Below, one piece after another: positions 57,915 through 64,000 of a stretch of DNA of 64,000 nucleotides (positions are counted from its first letter, which is position 1; each line of letters begins with the position of its first letter). Where the stretch lies: contig CM034406.1 of assembly GCA_019925095.2 (NCBI GenBank), positions 18,394,888-18,458,887 of the forward strand. Direction: 5' to 3'. The DNA comes from Dendrolimus kikuchii (taxonomy: Eukaryota > Arthropoda > Insecta > Lepidoptera > Lasiocampidae). The notes under the pieces were generated by a model that saw only the letters and a list, made by a program, of their open reading frames with translations, was not told where the DNA came from and did not search any database. The position numbers and the translations under genes are program-made.

Positions 57915-58050
57915 TTTTTATATTGCGTAAGTACAGCAGATCAGCTGATGGCCCACCCATGTAATGAAAAGCGGTTGCATATGGACATTTGTAATACTAA
58001 GGGTGTACCAAGGCGCTCCTAGCCTCCAAGGGATTTCATGACACCTGTTT
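57915..58050 (-). mobile_element. Family B fragment, degraded
   Basis: It keeps the tail half: GTACAGCAGATCAGCTGATG, GCGGTTGCATATGGACATTT and AGGCGCTCCTAGCC. Confidence 0.6.
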
Positions 58051-58858
58051 TTAAAAAACCACATATCGTAGCACTGTTGGAAAATCTCAGCCAGGAGCTC
58101 ATTTCAAATCCTCACGGAGCGCAATCAAAGTGTTCATATATTAACTCTTTTATAACGAGCCTACAAACGTCGTATGTATGTATGTATCAGGAATAAGGTA
58201 GTATTTATTCATCAAATATAACATTAAGGCTCGGCAACTTGAGCCAAGTGGCGTATGGTTACTGGTGTCATTTCTGACCCCAAAATAGCTGTGAAGCTGA
58301 AAATACAGTGAACCGTAGCCAGTAGTTTAGCGACACATGCAAGTTATGTTGGAGAAATAATATCCAACCATACCACCCCATCAGGTCCCGGCAGAAAGGC
58401 TAGGCTGTACAAATGATAGCCCGAGATCTCAGAAATAAATGTTGGAGAGTGGACTCTGGGCTCGGTAGCCGACGCTTTCAACACAACTGGGATTAAATGC
58501 TAAAATGATGACTTCTAGAAATCATCGTAAAATAAAAAATCTCATATACCCATTTATAATGGACTACTTATCACCTAAAACGTCGGTTTGGCCTGAGTAT
58601 TAAAAAATCTCCTTAATCATTAAATAAACACTTCATTAACCCACCGATCTCATAGTTTCATCATTAAATAATTATTTAATGTAAGACCTTACTATTATAA
58701 AATCCATTTAACTATTAACTCGTATCGTATTGTATTTAATTCCCAAGGCACACAAATCTAATGATTGCCTAAATTGTTTCTCAGAACAAGGACTAAGTAG
58801 ATAAATAAGATAAAAATTATACAATGTAAGTTAGAGTTATGTAAGGTTCCATAAGTGC

Positions 58859-58864
58859 AATAAA
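58859..58864 (+). terminator. Candidate polyadenylation signal
   Basis: AATAAA with T-rich DNA 20-50 bp downstream. It is the first canonical hexamer in a good context after the stop at 57169, but this was judged by eye. Confidence 0.35.
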
Positions 58865-59149
58865 TTTTCATTCAAGTTATTAAATCTTTGTTTTCATTTT
58901 GTTTTATAAAAGTTATATAGCTCGCCCAATTTATCTGTCTTCAAAAAATGGAAATATTATACAATAACAATTTTGAAATTTCATAAGAATTAGGGGGGGG
59001 GTTGTTATTTCTAAAATTGGTTGCTTATTCGTTAATGGCTTTATTTTTAACGCTATGAAGAGACGCATTTGGCCACAGTCAATGACTATAACTATCCCAG
59101 ATGGAGCACAAACATAAAAATGTGATTATCTTACATTAATGTGATATGA

Positions 59150-59386
59150 TGACGGCCTCTTTAGTTGAGCGGGTTAAGCCCTTTCCGGCCTACCTCACTG
59201 CAATGCAGAGGCTCCAGGTTCGATTCCTGGCATGGTAAATTTCGGAAACGAATTTTCTCCGCTATTTACTATGGTCTGGGTGTCTGGGCTCGGTCCCAGA
59301 GGAGTGTGTTGTATATTACCTATAACTAAAGCATAATGCTTAATTTGGAGATATACAATATGTGTGTTTGTCTGCCGATGATTATT
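59150..59386 (+). mobile_element. SINE-A copy
   Basis: The A box reads TAGTTGAGCGGG and the B box GGTTCGATTCC. It is more diverged than other copies. The tail merges with a family C target site. Confidence 0.9.
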
Positions 59387-59397
59387 AATATTATATT

Positions 59398-59529
59398 ACA
59401 TACATACATAACTTCACGCCAGTTCCCTTGCGGGGTAGGCACGAACAACAGAGCGCTATTTAGGCTTATTCTTACACACCTCACTTGCTTCTTTGACATT
59501 CATAACTCTTGTCATGCACGCTCGTCTGT
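59398..59529 (-). mobile_element. Family C LINE 3' end, very short, with 11-bp target duplication
   Basis: AATATTATATT is at 59387-59397 and 59530-59540. Only the last 130 bp of family C are present. Confidence 0.93.
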
Positions 59530-59984
59530 AATATTATATTCAAATATCTTTTATGATTATTCATATATTGGCAACACCGGAGCGAACACAGCGACGCTCT
59601 TCACTTCACAGATAAGTTGGGAGCACTATATCCTAAGCCGTCCTAAGGGTGAACTATAATAAATGTTATTTGGACCCGTTGTCTATAAAAAGTAGCCAAC
59701 CGTGTATCGTCCAATGCTCAGTAAAAGATTCCGTTGAGAAGCATTATTAACCATTCCATAAAGTACCATTTACCGTTCTGTAGAGACAGACGAATTTCTA
59801 AAAAGCATTAAATTGAAAAAACATGCACCTTAAAAAATACCTAACAGATTTCGTTAAAAGTATTTTTAAGATCTATCACCGCGAACTTTGACTAACACCA
59901 CTCCAGTGCCTAACCTAAGCCAGGGTCGTAGTACAACAGCTTAGCCAGCGCTAAAATCCTGATAGACCACAGGCAGGTACCTTC

Positions 59985-60110
59985 TTCTTTTATTGCCTGA
60001 AGCAGGTAGGTACGTAGGCAGATGGCCCACTTGTCGGGAAGAGAGCAAATGCTAATTTTTGGTGCCGGGCGTCCTGTCGGAAGAGGCGACAGAACACCCA
60101 ATTGTGTAGT
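59985..60110 (-). mobile_element. Family B fragment, rearranged
   Basis: Minus-strand tail (TTTTATTGCCTGAAGCAGG, GATGGCCCACTTGTCGGG) meets a + strand head piece (GGGCGTCCTGTCGGAAGAGG). The middle is lost. Confidence 0.6.
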
Positions 60111-60226
60111 GTCAGCTGACATAGGATATATCACGTGTTATACACGGTGGGATGCGTAAGTAATTAAGTCGAAAGAAGTTTGTTAGGACGTGACTTGCAT
60201 GAAATTGGTGTATGTAATAGTACCCT

Positions 60227-60545
60227 TCTAGCATCTAGGGAGCAGAGGAGTCTTCACCTCTGTTGACGAAGTGAGTTTGCCTTTCCCGGGGCATTCTCAA
60301 GCACTGATGCGCTAGGATCAGCGTGGGCGTAACTACGTTCTAACTCTCACGCTCTTCCTGCCATAAGCGCGGGGCGCATGGGAGGAGGGTGGTTTTAGTG
60401 GAGTATTGAGTCTTCGAGTCTCCACACAAGCCGGCGATTTGACTCTAGTGCGCCCATTCGTGGGCGTCACGTCTCGTCGCTTTGGTCTAGTTCCTAGTAA
60501 AGGACCCGGTATTGTGCGAAAGGCATTTCCCCGCCTCATAAAAAA
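60227..60545 (-). mobile_element. Family L repeat
   Basis: It carries GTTGACGAAGTGAGTTTGCC, GGGCGTAACTACGTTCTAAC and TCTCCACACAAGCCGGCG, the reverse complement of the unit region 33061-33620. Confidence 0.85.
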
Positions 60546-60549
60546 ATAA

Positions 60550-60857
60550 TAATGTAATAGTACCTGAGAGGAGAAGTATGAATGACGACTGCGGCCTTCG
60601 TCCGCATTAGTCAGAAAGGCCCTATGCATAAGTCCTTCCGTGATTCCGTCACAGGGGGCCTCTGTGTACGGAGGTAATAGCGGACTTTCCCCTCCTGTTT
60701 GATTAAGTGATCCACTTGCGCCCCGGAGAGTACCGATAGCCACACACGCTGGCGGCATGCTTCAGCGCTGCATTTTAAGACCATCCCCCGTATGGCACGG
60801 GTATGGTATACAAAGACATTCCCCCCTGCGTTAACGAAAAAAAAAAAAAAAATCCTA
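60550..60857 (+). repeat. GC-rich repeat ending in A16
   Basis: Composition is unlike the flanks, and a pure A run of about 16 ends it, as for a retroposon. No second copy occurs in the window. Confidence 0.45.
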
Positions 60858-60914
60858 GTATGGTCAATACTGATCAAACCCTCTTATAAATAGAAAAAAA
60901 GAGGCGACAAAACA

Positions 60915-61312
60915 AGGGAGGCTGGAACCTGGCCACTAATGCCGGAACACAACTCAAAGTTGTTACAGCGACATACTCTAGACCAGGGGTAGTAGCCATC
61001 AAGACGGGCAAATGCCCTACTACCTGGCTGTGGGTTATTTTAGCATCTCTTATGACAGGCCGCCTGGCTGCAGAAAATTGTTTTCTTTCTTCATTCATGC
61101 ACGGGTAAACTAGATGACTAACCCTTGTCTAGAGTATGCCGCCATACCAACCTTAAGTCGTGTTCCGGCATTAGTGGCAAAGTTCGAATCCCCATTTAGA
61201 GGCCGACAATAGTAGCATCTTTGGTGTTTCAAATCTCCAGAAGTAATGATAACCACATTCCATCAGGTGAGGCAAGAGCCTGTCTGCTATACCTATTCCA
61301 GCAATGAAAAAG
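60915..61312. mobile_element. Two family B copies head to head
   Basis: 60915-61110 is minus-strand (GGCTGGAACCTGGCCACTAA to CATTCATGCACGGGTAA). 61111-61312 is + strand (CCCTTGTCTAGAGTATGCCG to CCAGCAATGAAAAAG). A short + strand piece (GAGGCGACAAAACAA) precedes them. Confidence 0.75.
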
Positions 61313-61682
61313 TGATCACCGCCACCTTTACACGCGGCGTAACACTAAGGGCGTTGCCGGCTTCTATCACTTAAAAACAAAAGAAAATCCTGCTGAGACT
61401 TTGGTTACTCCGGAACCCTAAAACCCCTAACATCATAGAACCTCAAAGGCGTATTTATTTCGCTTAAGGTTAGCAAATAAAACTTAATTGAAAATTAATC
61501 GATTTATTGTTAAAATTGAAATTAAATTATCACAAAATATAATTAATAAAATCAACTGCCTTTTAGTATCGGAATATTATTTGAGTAATCAGCCTGTCAT
61601 TATTTTATTACCAAGTCCAGTGTGGAGCGTGACTATTGTTTAGTGTACATATGCGCCATATGGCAGCCAAGAACATACGTCG
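61313..61682. other. Intergenic DNA, nothing recognised
   Basis: No gene or named repeat is seen. Confidence 0.5.
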
Positions 61683-61932
61683 GCTACGTTCCATTAGGAA
61701 CTCACAACGACCATGTTCACGACCGCGATTTTTCCCCTTCCACTTGCTTGCAGGCTTTACAATCGTAAACGTTCGGCTATTCGACTCACCTCTTGACATG
61801 GGTCGTTGTGAGCGTTGTGATCGAAAATGATGACGTCATTAGTGACTTTTCGCCACGACCACAACGACCGCGGTCGCCTTATGGAACGGCTAACGGAGCA
61901 TTTTGGGCGTTGTGAGCTACTAATGGAACGCC
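61683..61932 (-). mobile_element. Family D inverted-repeat element, complete
   Basis: GGCTACGTTCCATTAGGAAC to ACTAATGGAACGCCCC, with AATGATGACGTCATTAGTGA inside. It is the reverse of 13341-13590. Confidence 0.85.
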
Positions 61933-62130
61933 CCGATTGTCGTCGGCCAACCGCCGTCTGTTGTTGAAATTAGGCTTCTCCAGATTGCACTATATGTTCC
62001 GGACCTCCGCCTTCCACATCCAGCCCCCACCAGCGACACTAAGCAAATCATCAATCGACGAGACTAAAGGCTAATTTACATTGATCTAACTACTGACTTG
62101 GGGAGCGGACTGACTTCAAATCAATTTACA

Positions 62131-62612
62131 AGATGCGGCCTCTGTGGTGCTCAACCAGCCCAAGCTAAGCTTTTTCCGGCCCAGCTCACTGCAACGCAGA
62201 GGTTCTGGGTACGATTCCTGGTATGTTTGTTGGAGTAGCCCTGGCTTCAGCACCCTTTTGCCGTTCAGTGAAATATCACTGTCAGGTGTCATACGATGAC
62301 AACGTCTTGTGACGTTTACATCCCCCTCTTTCTTCTGCCTGTGACTGTGCCGTGTGTAAAATTGTATATTGTTATGTTGCGTAACATAAATAAAAGTAAG
62401 TAATAATCTTAAAGAAAGGCCATAATTTTTTGTTCAAAATTATCCTCTCGATCCACAGCAATGGTAAAATTTGGAAACGAATTTTCTCCGTTATTTACTA
62501 AGGTCTGAGTGTCTGGGATCGGCCCCAGAGTAGAACGTTGTTTATTACCCATAACAGAAGCGTAACTGGCTTAATTTGGGGATATACAATATGTGTGTTT
62601 GTCTAGACAAAA
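62131..62612 (+). mobile_element. SINE-A copy split by a 235-bp insertion
   Basis: The head (62131-62225) and body (62465-62612) are separated by unrelated DNA that ends in CATAAATAAAAGTAAGTAAT and a further 70 bp. The B box is altered (GGTACGATTCC). The insertion type is not recognised. Confidence 0.75.
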
Positions 62613-62633
62613 AAAATTACACTATGCTAGAAT

Positions 62634-63585
62634 TATGGAGGGTAGAGGGTATAGGAAAATAGTTGAAGAACTGTCCAATTGTAAGCAGTAAATAACAGTT
62701 CAAAAACCACAATGGCGCTGATGTAGACAAAGGGTATGGTATGAATGAAGCCGTTGTACACGAATCGAAGTACTCGTATGCAGAGTTAAAAAAATAATAT
62801 CTTTGGCGACTAGAGTAGTTGGTGACAGTACACTGTTATAAAACGTCAACTATTTACGTAGTACAAAGTAATTTGCTAAATATAACCTCAAAGAATTTTT
62901 ATGTGAAAAAGTGAATAGTGATTTTATTTCGTGAATTTTGAACAAGACGCTTAGTGATATTGTAATATTTAATTTTATAAAACTAAAACACTATAATACT
63001 ACTCTAATAACCTTTGGCGCTTTCTTTAAATTTCAGCCTAATGCCAAAGTATTCTATCCGTGCAGGAACTGAGGAAGAATACCCAGGCGGCCTGTCGTAA
63101 GAGGCGACTAAACAACCCACAGCCAGGTGGTAGGGCACTTGCCCGACTGGATGGCTACCACCTCTGGTCTAAAGCATGTCGCCATAACAACCTTGAGTTG
63201 TGTTCCTGCATTAGTGACCAGGTTCTAATGACCCTTAAGACAGCAGCAGCGCATTTGTAGCCCCTTTGGTGTGGCAAATGTCCATAGGCGATGGTAACCG
63301 ATTTCCATTGAGTGGGCCGCCTGCCTGTCTGCTGAACTCCTGCAATTAAAAAAAAAATGTGAAAAAATGAATAGTGATTTTATTTCGTGAATTTTGAATA
63401 ATACGCTTAGTTATTTTGTAATATTTAATTTTATAAAACTATAACACTATAATACTACTCTAATCACTTTTGGCGCTTTCTTTAAAATTCACCCTGATGC
63501 CAAAGTGGCGCCACCCTAATTTAATGCATTTCGATGGACACTTCTTCATACACAGAGATGGTTCTTCTTACCTCTACCCTCCATA
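62634..63585. mobile_element. DNA element with 8-bp target duplication and internal 150-bp direct repeats
   Basis: TATGGAGGGTAGAGG at the left and CCTCTACCCTCCATA at the right are exact inverted repeats. GCTAGAAT flanks both sides (62626-62633 and 63586-63593). Inside, 62902-63051 is repeated at 63358-63507 with family B between. An 8-bp duplication fits hAT-type insertion. No transposase is present. Confidence 0.88.
63054..63357 (+). mobile_element. Family B retroposon, full length with a small head deletion
   Basis: From ATCCGTGCAGGAACTGAGGA to CTGCAATTAAAAAAAAAA. It lies exactly between the two 150-bp direct repeats. Confidence 0.88.
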
Positions 63586-63593
63586 GCTAGAAT

Positions 63594-64000
63594 GAAGTGA
63601 GGACTGCTTTCCTTCAAATTTGAAGTCAATAGCTCGATCAATATAAAGCAGGTTTTACGATTGCCCCACAGTATTTTTACCAAAACGGTGTCTCCACTCC
63701 AGCAGAGGTTAAATATATATAAAATTTTGTTTTAATAAAAAAATCTTTAATCAAATCTTTTAACACCATAAAGTAAATTTATCATTGGTAAACATTTCTA
63801 ACAGACATTAATGCAAAATAAATTTTAATTTTAACTATGAGATTATATACTAAGAAGCGCCTGCGCTTATAAATAATTTTATATAGTAATAGATGCCCTG
63901 GAAGAAACATATCGTTAATAACAATTCAGCTCTACAATCTCAAAACCTAGCAACTGACATAACGTTTAAAGTGAAAACTTCTTTTATCTTATTTCTGGAA
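63594..64000. other. AT-rich DNA to window end, nothing recognised
   Basis: No gene or named repeat is seen. Confidence 0.5.

Larger units (their letters stand above)
57170..58864 (+). other. Probable 3' UTR of the secreted-protein gene
   Basis: There is no other gene before AATAAA at 58859-58864, which is followed by a T-rich region. It contains the stem-loop at 57356 and a family B fragment at 57915-58050. Shorter forms are possible. Confidence 0.4.

Overview
The window is nuclear DNA of an insect, almost certainly a moth or butterfly. It is AT-rich, intron-rich and packed with short retroposons and inverted-repeat DNA elements of lepidopteran type: Jockey-like LINE ends, tRNA-derived SINEs, mariner relatives and Helitron-like ends with CTAG termini. 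There are no operons, bacterial-type genes, rRNA genes or free tRNA genes.

Two host genes can be supported, both on the + strand. Bases 245-10706 hold the last eight exons of an ABC transporter of subfamily A (second nucleotide-binding domain plus C-terminal tail, 421 residues). Every intron phase joins cleanly, and the gene begins left of the window. One exon (6517-6725) encodes an acidic, Ser/Glu/Ala-rich insert between the conserved NBD end and the conserved C-terminal tail. The second gene (40196-57169) has a TATA box, a 17-base first coding exon, a 16-kb intron and one large exon. It encodes a 321-residue predicted secreted protein with a signal peptide, a long Ser/Thr/Asn/Lys/Glu-rich body and a six-cysteine C-terminus after a Lys-Arg pair. 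I do not recognise this protein.

Everything else is repeats or unassigned AT-rich DNA. The ABCA introns (470-10593) carry a foldback hairpin element, a 33-bp and a 68-bp minisatellite, Helitron-like ends, and LINE and retroposon copies, including an inverted LINE pair in the last intron. From 10.7 to 40 kb lie SINEs, a four-level nested DNA-element insertion, a 20-bp palindromic AT array, a decayed mariner with a GC-rich retroposon in its terminus, a Tigger-like remnant, a 500-bp (TGTGCG)n tract, a tandem GC-rich repeat cluster, a solo LTR and a LINE reverse-transcriptase end. The 16-kb intron of the secreted gene (40213-56220) holds a cluster of four copies of one retroposon, a 274-bp palindrome, a second solo LTR and a small mariner derivative. 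From 57 to 64 kb are the 3' UTR with a stable hairpin, more SINE and LINE ends, and an element with an 8-bp target duplication.

Working names used below for repeat families with several copies: B (about 315 bp, ends in AATAAA-like A tail), C (LINE 3' end with RT C-terminus and TATG tail), D (250-bp inverted-repeat element), E (GC-rich repeat), H (320-bp retroposon), I (320-bp repeat), K (Helitron-like), L (GC-rich repeat starting with oligo-T), SINE-A and SINE-N. These are descriptive labels, not database names. The two genes show no functional link to each other.
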